A stretch of 29,792 nt of DNA from DASZGI01 sp035938995 (GTDB lineage Bacteria > Actinomycetota > Actinomycetes > Streptomycetales > Catenulisporaceae), in contig NZ_DASZGI010000108.1 of assembly GCF_035938995.1 (NCBI RefSeq), forward strand, positions 1 through 29,792. Direction: 5' to 3'. The notes beneath the pieces were generated by a model. It saw nothing but the letters and a program-made list of their open reading frames with translations, was not told where the DNA came from and ran no database searches. This document shows positions 8,187 through 15,871 of this stretch, in pieces. Each line of letters opens with the position of its first letter. The stretch's first letter is position 1. The translations under genes and the position numbers were made by a program.

Positions 8187-8948
8187 ATGAGCGTGCGCGA
8201 CCTCGTCTACGGCGTATACGAAAAGCGGCTGGCCGCGCGCCTCGACCGGGCGCGGATGCCCCGGCACGTCGGCGTGATCATGGACGGCAACCGCCGGTGG
8301 GCCAAGGCCGTCGGCGAGCAGATCGCCACCGGACACCAGCGCGGCGCGGACAAGATCCACGATCTTCTCGGCTGGTGTGAGGAGGCCGGGGTCGAGGTCG
8401 TCACCCTGTGGCTGTTCTCCACCGACAACTTCAACCGGCCCCCCGAGGAGCTGGCCGATCTGGAGCGGATCATCGAGGGCGCGGTGCGCAGCCTCGCCGG
8501 CACCGGCCGCTGGCGCATCCGTCCGCTCGGCGCCCTCGACCTGCTGCCGGACGATTTCGCCCGGATGCTCAAGGAGACCGAGGCGCGCACCGCCGACAAC
8601 CCCGGCCTGGTGGTCAACGCGGCGATCGGCTACGGCGGGCGGCAGGAGATCGCCGACGCGGTGCGCTCGCTGCTGTATGAACACGCCGGTCGCGGCACCA
8701 CCATCGAGGACCTGGCGCAGGTCATCGATGTCGAACACATCTCGGAGCACCTGTATACCAGGGGCCTGCCCGACCCGGATCTGCTCATCCGGACCTCGGG
8801 AGAGCAACGGCTGTCCGGTTTCATGCTGTGGCAGTCTGCTCACTCAGAGTTCTACTTCTGCGAGGCGTTCTGGCCGGCGTTCCGCAGAATCGACTTCCTG
8901 CGCGCGCTGCGGGACTACAGCATGAGGCAGCGGCGCTTCGGCGCGTGA
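8187..8948 (+). CDS. (Z)-isoprenyl diphosphate synthase (cis-prenyltransferase)
   Basis: The 253-residue protein is a UppS-fold enzyme that condenses isopentenyl diphosphate onto an allylic diphosphate with Z geometry. Motifs are HVGVIMDGNRRWAK (catalytic D33), LWLFSTDNFNRPPEE, RPLG, NAAIGYGGRQEI, DLLIRTSGEQRLSGFMLWQS and the E-rich FWPAFRRID. Its place near trhA and phoH matches M. tuberculosis Rv1086, a short-chain (Z)-farnesyl diphosphate synthase, so the product may be Z-FPP rather than the full C50-C55 carrier; chain length cannot be read from the sequence with certainty. The ATG at 8187 is chosen because GGAAGG (8171-8176) precedes it by 10 nt; an in-frame GTG at 8166 has no such site. 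A possible -10 (TAAGGT, 8142-8147) lies upstream. Confidence 0.95.
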   Translation: MSVRDLVYGVYEKRLAARLDRARMPRHVGVIMDGNRRWAKAVGEQIATGHQRGADKIHDLLGWCEEAGVEVVTLWLFSTDNFNRPPEELADLERIIEGAVRSLAGTGRWRIRPLGALDLLPDDFARMLKETEARTADNPGLVVNAAIGYGGRQEIADAVRSLLYEHAGRGTTIEDLAQVIDVEHISEHLYTRGLPDPDLLIRTSGEQRLSGFMLWQSAHSEFYFCEAFWPAFRRIDFLRALRDYSMRQRRFGA

Positions 8949-9097
8949 CCGGTTTTCGCCCCGGTCGGGTGGGGTAATCCACTGGTATGACGTGTGACAC
9001 CGGACGGCACGGCGGACGGTCCGGCACCGCCGCCTTCGCCGCGGTGATCAGTCGAAATCTCCTGGCAAGGAGCCGCCCGCCCCTCTTACCGTTGTGA

Positions 9098-9156
9098 CCG
9101 GTGTGCAAGTCCCACCCTCGTAACAGGGCGCACCGGGAACGGTGTGCCACAGGGAG
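9098..9156 (+). promoter_or_regulatory. Leader with two mutually exclusive hairpins before phoH
   Basis: The segment GCGCACC (9128-9134) can pair upstream within CCGGTGTGC/GCGCACCGG (9098-9106 with 9128-9136, one G-U) or downstream within GGCGCACC/GGTGTGCC (9127-9134 with 9141-9148, one G-U, 6-nt loop). The second hairpin ends 2 nt before the AGGGAG ribosome site (9151-9156) of the PhoH gene. This is the layout of a switch between an open and a closed leader. No known riboswitch class was recognised. Confidence 0.4.
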
Positions 9157-9165
9157 TCGTGCTAA

Positions 9166-10503
9166 GTGGCCGTGACAACCAAGCGCCGTTCCGCCCGTCC
9201 CGAACGGCGCACCTTTGTGCTGGACACCAGCGTCCTGCTCGCCGACCCGCTCTCGATCACCCGCTTCGACGAGCACGAAGTCGTCATCCCGCTGGTGGTC
9301 GTCAGTGAACTGGAAGCCAAGCGGCACCATCCGGAACTCGGATACTTCGCCCGGGCCGCGCTGCGGATGCTGGACGAGCTGCGCGTGAAGTACGGCCGGC
9401 TCGACGCCCCGATCCCGCTCGGCGGCGCCGGCGGCACGCTCTGCGTGGAGCTCAACCACACCGACTCGGCGGTGCTCCCGCCCGGATTCCGGCCCGCCGG
9501 AACGTCGACGGACAACGACGCCCGGATCCTGTCGGTGGCCAAGAACCTCGAGTCCGAGGGCAAGCTGGTCACCCTGGTCTCGAAGGACCTGCCGCTGCGG
9601 GTCAAGGCGGCGGCGGTCGGGCTCCCGGCCGAGGAGTACCGCGCCGAGCTGGCCATCACCTCGGGCTACACCGGCATGGCGGAGCTCGAGATCGGCGGCA
9701 CGGTGGTGGACCGGCTGTACGAGGAGGGCCGGGTCGACCTGCCGGAGGCGTCGGACCTGCCCTGCCACACCGGGCTGGTGCTGGTCTCGGAGCGGGGCAA
9801 GGCGCTCGGCCGGGTGACGCCGGACAAGCAGGTGCGGCTGGTGCGCGGCGACCGTGAGGCGTTCGGCCTGCACGGACGCTCGGCCGAGCAGAGGATCGCG
9901 CTGGACCTGCTGCTGGACCCGGAGGTGGGCATCGTCTCGCTCGGCGGGCGCGCAGGCACGGGCAAGTCGGCGCTGGCGCTGTGCGCCGGGCTCGAGGCGG
10001 TGATGGAGCGGCGGCAGCACCGCAAGGTGGTCGTGTTCCGGCCGCTGTACGCGGTCGGCGGCCAGGACCTGGGCTACCTGCCCGGCACCGAGGGCGAGAA
10101 GATGAACCCCTGGGGCCAGGCGGTGTTCGACACCCTGTCCGCGCTCACCACGAGCGACGTGATCGACGAGGTGGTGGACCGGGGGATGCTGGAGGTGCTC
10201 CCGCTCACCCACATCCGCGGCCGCTCGCTGCACGACTCCTTCGTGATCGTGGACGAGGCGCAGTCCCTCGAGCGCAACGTGCTGCTCACGGTGCTGTCCC
10301 GGATCGGCTCCGGCTCTCGGATCGTGCTCACCCACGACGTGGCGCAGCGCGACAACCTGAGGGTCGGGCGGTACGACGGCGTGGTCGCGGTCGTGGAGAA
10401 GCTGAAGGGGCACCCGCTGTTCGCGCACGTGACCCTGACGCGGTCCGAGCGTTCGCCGATCGCCGCGCTGGTGACCGAGATGCTGGAGGATCTGTCCCTC
10501 TAG
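9166..10503 (+). CDS. PhoH family ATPase with N-terminal PIN domain (PhoH2)
   Basis: The 445-residue protein combines a PIN RNase domain (about residues 15-150; FVLDTSVLLADP with acidic D20, and further acidic residues including STDNDARIL) with a PhoH ATPase/helicase-like domain (about 235-445; Walker A GRAGTGKS at 261-268, Walker B VIVDEAQ at 360-366, ending SPIAALVTEMLEDL). PIN-PhoH proteins (PhoH2) are ATP-dependent RNA-unwinding and cleaving enzymes; in mycobacteria the gene can be preceded by a small antitoxin-like ORF, which was not found here. The GTG at 9166 has AGGGAG (9151-9156) 9 nt before it. A strong terminator follows, so it is probably monocistronic. Confidence 0.96.
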   Translation: MAVTTKRRSARPERRTFVLDTSVLLADPLSITRFDEHEVVIPLVVVSELEAKRHHPELGYFARAALRMLDELRVKYGRLDAPIPLGGAGGTLCVELNHTDSAVLPPGFRPAGTSTDNDARILSVAKNLESEGKLVTLVSKDLPLRVKAAAVGLPAEEYRAELAITSGYTGMAELEIGGTVVDRLYEEGRVDLPEASDLPCHTGLVLVSERGKALGRVTPDKQVRLVRGDREAFGLHGRSAEQRIALDLLLDPEVGIVSLGGRAGTGKSALALCAGLEAVMERRQHRKVVVFRPLYAVGGQDLGYLPGTEGEKMNPWGQAVFDTLSALTTSDVIDEVVDRGMLEVLPLTHIRGRSLHDSFVIVDEAQSLERNVLLTVLSRIGSGSRIVLTHDVAQRDNLRVGRYDGVVAVVEKLKGHPLFAHVTLTRSERSPIAALVTEMLEDLSL

Positions 10504-10578
10504 AAGAACGCTCGGTGCACGCGGCCGGCCGGGAATATCACGGTTTGAATCGCGGGGCCGCGTGACCCAGATCACTTG

Positions 10579-10623
10579 TCGAGGGCTCCGGAGGCGTCTC
10601 TCCGGGGCCCTCGAGCGTGTTTT
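10579..10623 (+). terminator. Factor-independent terminator after phoH
   Basis: Arms 10579-10593 and 10600-10614 form a 15-bp stem with one G-U pair over a 6-nt loop (GCGTCT), followed by GCGTGTTTT. It starts 76 nt after the phoH stop. It is one of the clearest terminators in the window. Confidence 0.85.
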
Positions 10624-10977
10624 CGATCATCACCATGACCTGCGTCGCCTCTACGCCGTGTCATCGTGCCTGGACAACGGGTTGCTTTGGTGTGATTCAC
10701 CCCACAGCTGAATGATTTGAGGTTTATCTCGGGATCGGGCATCGTCGAGTCGTCAGGCCCCACGCGTCGGGGCTCGGACCGGCCGACTCGGCCCGGATTC
10801 GGCACGGCTTCCGGCGCGCCACCCCGGCGTGTGTACCACCGCCGCGGGCTTTCAGAGTCAAAAGGGGCGAAGCGCCGCCCGGCGCGCACCTGAAGCACCC
10901 GATCAGCGCGATCGGTGACGGCTGCCCGAAACCGGTCCGCCGCTTCAGCGTGCCGTGCGGCAGTCGGAAGGTTCCGC
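10624..10977 (+). other. Long leader/intergenic region before the transglycosylase gene
   Basis: This 354-bp stretch contains no supported gene. It holds a perfect 6-bp stem with a 5-nt loop (CCGATC / GATCGG, 10899-10915), a small TGCCG-TG-CGGCA hairpin near 10949-10960, and the GGAAGG ribosome site (10966-10971). Genes for secreted muralytic proteins in actinobacteria are often preceded by a c-di-AMP (ydaO) riboswitch, but its conserved core was not recognised here. The promoter was not located. Confidence 0.3.
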
Positions 10978-11619
10978 GTGTCCTCGTTCCGCGAGTCCGT
11001 ATCGGCTTTCGGTCCACACAAGCACAAGATCGCTGTTTCGACGGCCTCGGCCGCGGCGCTCGCCTGCGCCGTGTTCGGGTCGTCGTTGGGGCAGACCCCG
11101 GCCGCCCCCGCCGCGGCCTCCAAGCCCGCCCGCGCCACGCAGGCTGCGGCTATCCACCGGTTGACAGTCCCGGCGCCAGCCCGGGTGGCGTCGAGCCCAG
11201 CCGCTGCGACGACTGCGGCGGCGCCCAAGGCACCTGCCCCGGAAACCAAAAGCGCCGCGCCTGCGCCCGCCACGACGGCCGCGAAGCCGGCCGCTCCTGT
11301 CGCGGCCCCGGCTCCCGTGGACCCCTACGCCGGGCTCTCGGCCTATCAGATTGCCGAACGGATCGTCCCGTCCGGCGAGTTCGCCGCCTTCGCGTGGATC
11401 ATCACGCACGAGTCGGGCTGGGACGTGCACGCGACCAACCCGTCCAGCGGTGCTTATGGCCTCGGCCAAGCACTGCCCGCGACGAAGATGGCACCCTACG
11501 GTTCGGACTACCTCGACAACCCGGTCACCCAGATCAAGTGGGCACTTGCCTACATGAACGAGCGGTACGGCTCGCCGAACGCCGCTCAGGTCTGGTGGGA
11601 GAACCACGGCTGGTACTGA
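10978..11619 (+). CDS. Secreted lytic transglycosylase-like protein
   Basis: The 213-residue protein has a basic N-terminus and a hydrophobic stretch (HKIAVSTASAAALACAVFGS, about residues 14-33) typical of a signal peptide, an Ala/Pro/Lys-rich linker (about 35-120), and a C-terminal SLT-like domain of about 85 residues. That domain has the putative catalytic Glu in WIITHESGWD followed by NPSSGAYGLGQALPATKM and ends WWENHGWY, the layout of aggregation-promoting-factor-like transglycosylases. These cleave the MurNAc-GlcNAc bond of peptidoglycan, here outside the membrane; the Ala/Pro linker would span the wall. The GTG at 10978 is chosen because GGAAGG (10966-10971) precedes it by 6 nt and the signal peptide then starts correctly. 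It ends in a strong terminator and converges with the fumarase gene. Confidence 0.9.
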   Translation: MSSFRESVSAFGPHKHKIAVSTASAAALACAVFGSSLGQTPAAPAAASKPARATQAAAIHRLTVPAPARVASSPAAATTAAAPKAPAPETKSAAPAPATTAAKPAAPVAAPAPVDPYAGLSAYQIAERIVPSGEFAAFAWIITHESGWDVHATNPSSGAYGLGQALPATKMAPYGSDYLDNPVTQIKWALAYMNERYGSPNAAQVWWENHGWY

Positions 11620-11636
11620 TCCGGCCTGACAACGCA

Positions 11637-11681
11637 CGCGCCGCCGCGCGGGACTCCGGTCCCGGGCGGCGGCGCGCTTTT
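11637..11681 (+). terminator. Terminator between transglycosylase and fumarase genes
   Basis: Arms 11637-11653 and 11660-11676 pair over 17 positions with one G-G mismatch and a 6-nt loop, then CTTTT (11677-11681). The T-tract serves the plus-strand gene. The stem also lies 27 nt beyond the fumarase stop and may stop transcription from that side, though there is no T-run on that strand. Confidence 0.82.
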
Positions 11682-11707
11682 CCGCTGCTTTCCTCTCCGA
11701 AGCGCCC

Positions 11708-13357
11708 TTATGACCGCGTGCCGATCGACAGCAGCGGCTTGTCGTCGCCCGGGTTGGTGAAGAAGTCCTCGCCCTTGTCGTCGACCACGATGAAGGCCGG
11801 GAAGTCCTCGACCTCGATGCGCCAGACCGCCTCCATGCCGAGCTCGGGGTAGTCGAGCACTTCCACGTGCTTGATGCAGTCCAGCGCGAGCCGTGCCGCC
11901 GGGCCGCCGATCGACCCGAGGTAGAACCCGCCGTGGGTCTTGCACGTCTCGGTCACCTGCTTCGACCGGTTGCCCTTCGCGAGCATCACCAGCGAGCCGC
12001 CGGCCGCCTGGAACTGGTCCACGTACGAGTCCATCCGACCGGCCGTCGTCGGCCCGAACGAGCCGGACGCGTATCCCTCCGGGGTCTTCGCCGGGCCCGC
12101 GTAGTACACCGGGTGGTTCTTGATGTACTCCGGCAGCGGCTCGCCCGCGTCCAGGCGCTCCTTCAGCTTGGCGTGCGCGATGTCGCGGGCGACGACGAGG
12201 GTGCCGGACAGCGACAGCCGGGTCTTGACAGGGTACTTCGACAGCTCGGAGCGGATCTCGCTCATCGGCCGGTTCAGGTCGACTCGCACCACGTCGTCAT
12301 CAAGATGCTCATCCGTCGTCTCCGGCAGGTAGCGCGCCGGGTCCGTCTCCAGCTTCTCCAGGAACACGCCCTGCGCGGTGATCTTCGCCAGCGCCTGGCG
12401 GTCGGCGGAGCAGGACACTGCGATGGCGACCGGGCAGGAGGCGCCGTGCCGGGGCAGCCGGACGACCCGCACGTCGTGGCAGAAGTACTTGCCGCCGAAC
12501 TGCGCGCCGATCCCGATGTGCCGGGTCAGCTCCAGCACCTCGGCCTCCAGCTCCAGGTCGCGGAACCCGTGCGCGGTCAGTGAGCCCGAGGTCGGAAGTG
12601 TGTCAAGGTACTTAGCCGAGGCGTACTTCGCGGTCTTCAGCGCGTACTCCGCGGACGTCCCGCCCACGACGATCGCTAAGTGGTACGGCGGGCAGGCGGA
12701 GGTGCCCAGGGAGCGGATCTTCTCCTCCAGGAACCGCAGCATCGAGGCCGGATTCAGGACCGCCTTCGTCTCCTGATACAGGAACGACTTGTTGGCCGAG
12801 CCGCCGCCCTTCGCCATGAACAGGAACTTGTAGGCGTCGCCGGCCGTGGCGTACAGCTCGATCTGCGCCGGCAGGTTCGAGCCGGTGTTCTTCTCCTCCC
12901 ACATGCTGATCGGCGCCATCTGGGAGTAACGCAGGTTCAGCTTGGTGTAGGCGTCGTACACGCCGCGCGCGATGTGCGATTCGTCGTGCCCGTCTGTCAG
13001 CACGTTCTGGCCGCGCTTGCCCATCACGATCGCGGTCCCGGTGTCCTGGCACATCGGCAGGATGCCGCCGGCCGCGATGTTCGCGTTCTTCAGCAGATCC
13101 AGCGCCACGAACCGGTCGTTCGGTGAGGCCTCGGTGTCGTTCATGATCGACGCGAGCTGCGTGAGGTGCGCCGGCCGCAGATAGTGCGCGATGTCGTGCA
13201 TCGCCTCGGCGGTGAGCAGCCGCAGCGCCTCAGGGGAGACCTCGAGGAAGGTGCGCCCGGCGGCCGACACGGTCGAGACGCCCTCGGACGTGACCAGCCG
13301 GTACTCGGTCTCGTCCGGCCCGATCGGCAGCAGATCGGAATAAGCGAACTCGGGCAT
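11708..13357 (-). CDS. Class I fumarate hydratase, [4Fe-4S]-dependent
   Basis: The 549-residue single-chain protein is an iron-sulfur fumarase (FumA/FumB type), interconverting fumarate and malate in the TCA cycle. The three cluster ligands are visible: C103 in LPMCQDTGTA, C222 in GTSACPPYH and C316 in AVSCSADR. The C-terminal beta domain has GPTTAGRMDSYVDQF and the KGNRSKQV loop. The ATG has GAGGAGG 6 nt upstream on the minus strand. A possible -10 (TACGCT, minus strand of 13392-13397) lies about 35 nt from the ATG. In M. tuberculosis the matching position carries the unrelated class II enzyme FumC (recalled), and no class II gene is seen here. Class I enzymes are oxygen-sensitive, which is notable for an aerobic actinomycete. 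Confidence 0.97.
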   Translation of the reverse strand: MPEFAYSDLLPIGPDETEYRLVTSEGVSTVSAAGRTFLEVSPEALRLLTAEAMHDIAHYLRPAHLTQLASIMNDTEASPNDRFVALDLLKNANIAAGGILPMCQDTGTAIVMGKRGQNVLTDGHDESHIARGVYDAYTKLNLRYSQMAPISMWEEKNTGSNLPAQIELYATAGDAYKFLFMAKGGGSANKSFLYQETKAVLNPASMLRFLEEKIRSLGTSACPPYHLAIVVGGTSAEYALKTAKYASAKYLDTLPTSGSLTAHGFRDLELEAEVLELTRHIGIGAQFGGKYFCHDVRVVRLPRHGASCPVAIAVSCSADRQALAKITAQGVFLEKLETDPARYLPETTDEHLDDDVVRVDLNRPMSEIRSELSKYPVKTRLSLSGTLVVARDIAHAKLKERLDAGEPLPEYIKNHPVYYAGPAKTPEGYASGSFGPTTAGRMDSYVDQFQAAGGSLVMLAKGNRSKQVTETCKTHGGFYLGSIGGPAARLALDCIKHVEVLDYPELGMEAVWRIEVEDFPAFIVVDDKGEDFFTNPGDDKPLLSIGTRS

Positions 13358-13604
13358 GGGTGCCTCCTCGACCTCGGCGTCTTCACCGAGAAGCGTAAGC
13401 CCGGCCCAAACCCTCCCCGCGACGCCTGGAACGTGGCCTTGGCCACGCTCAAGCTCTCACCCGCGCGAGTGAACCCGGACATTTCGTTTGCCTGCCGTGA
13501 TCGCCGGGCTATCGTGGAGAGCAGAAGCCGCACCCAAGGGCGTGCGGAAGTGGCGCCGGACAGGCTGAGGACCTTGGCCTCCCGGCGCTGCGGCGTTTCG
13601 GGAC

Positions 13605-13679
13605 TCAGGCGTCGATATGTTCGAGCACCGGGTCGAGGATGTCCGCATAGCGGCTTTCAGCAGAGAACGACCACGCCAT
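13605..13679 (-). CDS. Possible 24-residue small protein or gene remnant
   Basis: A minus-strand frame from an ATG at 13679 to a TGA at 13605 starts MAWSFSAESRYADILD and ends VLEHIDA. It reads like natural, acidic, non-repetitive protein sequence, in contrast to the shadow frames nearby. The frame stays open for about 14 codons upstream of the ATG without another start. There is no ribosome site. It could be a leaderless microprotein or the tail of a lost gene. No family was recognised. Confidence 0.2.
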   Translation of the reverse strand: MAWSFSAESRYADILDPVLEHIDA

Positions 13680-13708
13680 GGGAGTCGCGGGAGCGAACGG
13701 GCATGAAT

Positions 13709-13743
13709 TAGACAACAGACGTCATACGTTTTATCGTTGGACG
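13709..13743 (+). promoter_or_regulatory. Leaderless promoter of the MFS gene with possible operator
   Basis: TAGACA (13709-13714, five of six matches to TTGACA), a 17-nt spacer and TATCGT (13732-13737, TANNNT) form a housekeeping-type promoter. Six nt later comes the GTG at 13744, so transcription and translation probably start together. An imperfect inverted repeat ACGT-CAT-ACGT (13719-13729) lies in the spacer, where binding of the GntR-type regulator encoded downstream would block polymerase; that link is inference. Confidence 0.55.
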
Positions 13744-15099
13744 GTGCCCGTTCTGGAAGAAATCCCCGAATGCGATTCCGGCTCGCGGGCGGCCGTGGCG
13801 GTCGCGAGCGGGGCCCGGGTTGGCTCCACGGCAGGTGCGGGCCGTGGAGCCGACCGGGAGCATCGAGAACGTCCGGCACACGGCAGCGCGGAGCGTTCGG
13901 ACACGGCACGGGGCGGCGCGCTGATCCTCGCCGGAGTCGTGCTCGTCGCGGCCAATCTGCGGCTCGGGGTGTCCGCGACCGGGGCGCTTCTCCAGTTATT
14001 GACGTCGTCGCTGCATCTCGGCACGGCGCTGTCGTCTTTCCTGCCCACAGCGTGGGTGCTCGCGTTCGCGGTCGGCGGCGTGGCCGGGTCTCCACTCGCC
14101 CGGCGCTACGGCATCGACCGCGTGGTGGGCGCCTCGCTCGTCGCCCTGATTCTGGGCACGCTGCTGCGCGGGGTTCCCACCGCTTTCGCCCTGGTGACGG
14201 GGTCGGTTATCGCCGGGTTGGGGATAGCGCTCGCGAATGTGCTGCTTCCCGCCGTCGCGCGCGAGTACTTCCCCACGCGCATCGGGCTGGTGACCGGGCT
14301 CTACGGCACCACGCTGACCGCGGGCGCCGCCGCCTCCGCGCTCGCCTCGGTGCCGATCGCGGGCGCTGTCGGCAGTCCTTCGCGTGCCTTGGCGGTCTGG
14401 GCGGCGCCAGCGCTCGTGGCCTTGCTCGTCTGGATCGCCGCCCGGCGTGCGCGCTCCGCGCGTGCTGAATCGGCAGCCCGCATCGCGCCTGCGCTTAATA
14501 CCCACGTGCGGCTGCGCGCGCTGCTCCGGTCCCGCCTCGCGTGGGCGATGGCCGCGCTGTTCGGGTTGCAGGCGGCTGGCGCATACGTCGTGATGGGCTA
14601 CCTGCCGTCGATCTTCGAATCGGCCGGGATGACCGCCGCGCATGCCGCGGCGATGACGTCGGTCAGCTTCTTCCTCGGTATCCCGGCCTCGTTCGTGGTT
14701 CCGGTCCTGGGCGCGCGGATGCGGGACCAGCGGCTGCTGATCGGCAGCCTGTCCGCGTTCTTCGCGGCCGCGTTCGTCGGCTTGGCCATCGCGCCCGGCA
14801 CGCTCGCCTGGCTGTGGATCATCCTCGCCGCGATCGGGATGAGCTCGTTCCAACTGGTGCTCGCGCTGTTCGGGCTGCGTGGCGGAACGGCCGCGGGAAC
14901 GGCGGCGCTGTCGACGTTCGCCCAGTCCCTCGGCTACCTCGTGGCCGCCGCGGCCCCGTTCGCGTTCGGGATCGCGCACGAATCCGCGGGCTCGTGGACC
15001 ATACCGCTGTACGCGACTGCCGCCCTGGCGGTGTGCCAAGGGCTGGTCGGCCTGTACGTTGCCTCCGAACGACGCGGAACGTTGAGATTGAAAGGCTAG
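13744..15099 (+). CDS. CynX/NimT-family MFS transporter
   Basis: The 451-residue protein has a ~60-residue hydrophilic N-terminus and then about twelve membrane segments starting at ALILAGVVLVAANLRLGVS. The opening NLR(L/P)…S-x-GALL motif, the LARRYGIDR loop between TM2 and TM3, and the FxxRxxxxTG-like loop (YFPTRIGLVTGLYG) fit the CynX/NimT (cyanate/2-nitroimidazole) branch of the major facilitator superfamily. The substrate is unknown. The GTG at 13744 is preferred because a promoter is placed 6 nt before it; an in-frame ATG at 13678 would add 22 residues but lies upstream of that promoter and has no ribosome site. A TTA codon (13996-13998) is present, rare in such genomes. The GntR gene follows by 4 nt, so the two form an operon. 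Confidence 0.85.
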   Translation: MPVLEEIPECDSGSRAAVAVASGARVGSTAGAGRGADREHRERPAHGSAERSDTARGGALILAGVVLVAANLRLGVSATGALLQLLTSSLHLGTALSSFLPTAWVLAFAVGGVAGSPLARRYGIDRVVGASLVALILGTLLRGVPTAFALVTGSVIAGLGIALANVLLPAVAREYFPTRIGLVTGLYGTTLTAGAAASALASVPIAGAVGSPSRALAVWAAPALVALLVWIAARRARSARAESAARIAPALNTHVRLRALLRSRLAWAMAALFGLQAAGAYVVMGYLPSIFESAGMTAAHAAAMTSVSFFLGIPASFVVPVLGARMRDQRLLIGSLSAFFAAAFVGLAIAPGTLAWLWIILAAIGMSSFQLVLALFGLRGGTAAGTAALSTFAQSLGYLVAAAAPFAFGIAHESAGSWTIPLYATAALAVCQGLVGLYVASERRGTLRLKG

Positions 15100-15103
15100 G
15101 CGG

Positions 15104-15802
15104 ATGACCGAGTTGGCCGGGTTGCGGCGCGGGTCGCTCGTCGACGAGGTCATCGAGCGGCTCAAGGCGCAGATCACCACCGGGTCCTGGCCGGTCGGCA
15201 CGCGGATTCCCCCGGAGTCCGAGCTGATCGAGCGGCTTCAGATCGGGCGCGGCACCTTGCGCGAGGCGGTAAAAGCGCTCTCCCATGCCGGCCTGCTCGA
15301 AGTGCGCCAAGGTGACGGGACGTACGTCAAGACGCGCAGCGAGCTGTCCGGCGCTATCCGGCGGCAGATCGCCCGGTCCACGGACACGCACGTGCAGGAG
15401 GTCCGCCGCGCGCTTGAGGTGCAGGGCGCCCGGTTGGCAGCGCGCCGGCGCACCGACGAGGACCTGGCCCTCTGTGAGGCTGCGCTGGCGGAGCGGGCCG
15501 AGGCGGCTCGGCGCGGCGCCAAGCTCGGGCACTGGGACCTGGGCTGGGGCCGTGCGTGGGCCGAGGCCGACGTCCGGTTCCACCAGAGCGTGGTCGCGGC
15601 GGCCCGAAACCCGATGCTGCTGGAGCTGCACCTGGAACTGGCCGAGGCGATGTCGGCGGTGCTGCTGGGGTTCGGGGCCGACGCCGCCCTGGATCCGGAT
15701 ATCGACGCCGGTCACCGTCGGCTGCTGGACGCCGTCCGCGACCAGGACGAGGAGCGGGCCGCGGCCGAGGCGACGCGGATCCTCGAAGCGGACCTGGACT
15801 GA
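15104..15802 (+). CDS. GntR family (FadR subfamily) transcriptional regulator
   Basis: The 232-residue protein has an N-terminal winged helix-turn-helix (about residues 10-78; IPPESELIERLQIGRGTLREAVKAL then GLLEVRQGDGTYV) and a C-terminal all-helical FCD ligand-binding domain (about 90-225), including ADVRFHQSVV and DAGHRRLLDAV, whose Asp and His residues usually bind a metal and an organic acid. The start has AAAGG (15091-15095) 8 nt upstream, inside the end of the MFS gene. It is co-transcribed with that transporter and most likely represses it until the substrate arrives, possibly at the inverted repeat in the MFS promoter. The effector is unknown. Confidence 0.94.
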   Translation: MTELAGLRRGSLVDEVIERLKAQITTGSWPVGTRIPPESELIERLQIGRGTLREAVKALSHAGLLEVRQGDGTYVKTRSELSGAIRRQIARSTDTHVQEVRRALEVQGARLAARRRTDEDLALCEAALAERAEAARRGAKLGHWDLGWGRAWAEADVRFHQSVVAAARNPMLLELHLELAEAMSAVLLGFGADAALDPDIDAGHRRLLDAVRDQDEERAAAEATRILEADLD

Positions 15803-15832
15803 GCGCTGAGCACGACTTGGCCACAGCGCCGG

Positions 15833-15864
15833 CCGACCCCCGGGTCGGTCCAGGCCGCTACCGT
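15833..15864 (+). promoter_or_regulatory. Leaderless promoter of the DUF1707 gene with inverted repeat
   Basis: TACCGT (15859-15864) is a TANNNT -10 box 7 nt before the ATG at 15872. A perfect inverted repeat CCGACCC-CC-GGGTCGG (15833-15848) covers the place where the -35 box would sit. It may be an operator, or an activator site replacing the missing -35; it could alternatively end transcription from the GntR gene, but no T-tract follows. Confidence 0.5.
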
Positions 15865-15871
15865 AAGCGCT

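Larger units (their letters stand above)
13358..13743. other. Intergenic region between fumarase and MFS genes
   Basis: This 386-bp divergent region holds the fumarase promoter area, a plausible plus-strand promoter (TTGCCT at 13488-13493, 16-nt spacer, TATCGT at 13510-13515) whose transcript has no evident gene, the small minus-strand frame at 13605-13679, and the MFS promoter at 13709-13737. GC at third positions in the remaining frames is unlike real genes here. Confidence 0.4.

Noticed and set aside
8947..8966. Hairpin GACCGG/CCGGTC right after the prenyltransferase stop
   Set aside because: Only 6 bp and no T-tract follows, so it was not called as a terminator.
8949..9165. Cobalamin-type riboswitch in the phoH leader
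   Set aside because: GGTGTGCAAGTCCC faintly resembles a B12-box region, but the conserved GCCACTG-like core and the rest of the architecture are missing.
8821..10575. 584-codon open frame on the minus strand opposite phoH
   Set aside because: It covers the PIN-PhoH gene and its terminator, has no motif, and is explained by high GC content suppressing stop codons.
10624..10977. c-di-AMP (ydaO) riboswitch before the transglycosylase gene
   Set aside because: Expected from biology of secreted muralytic genes, but the conserved core sequences of that class could not be found.
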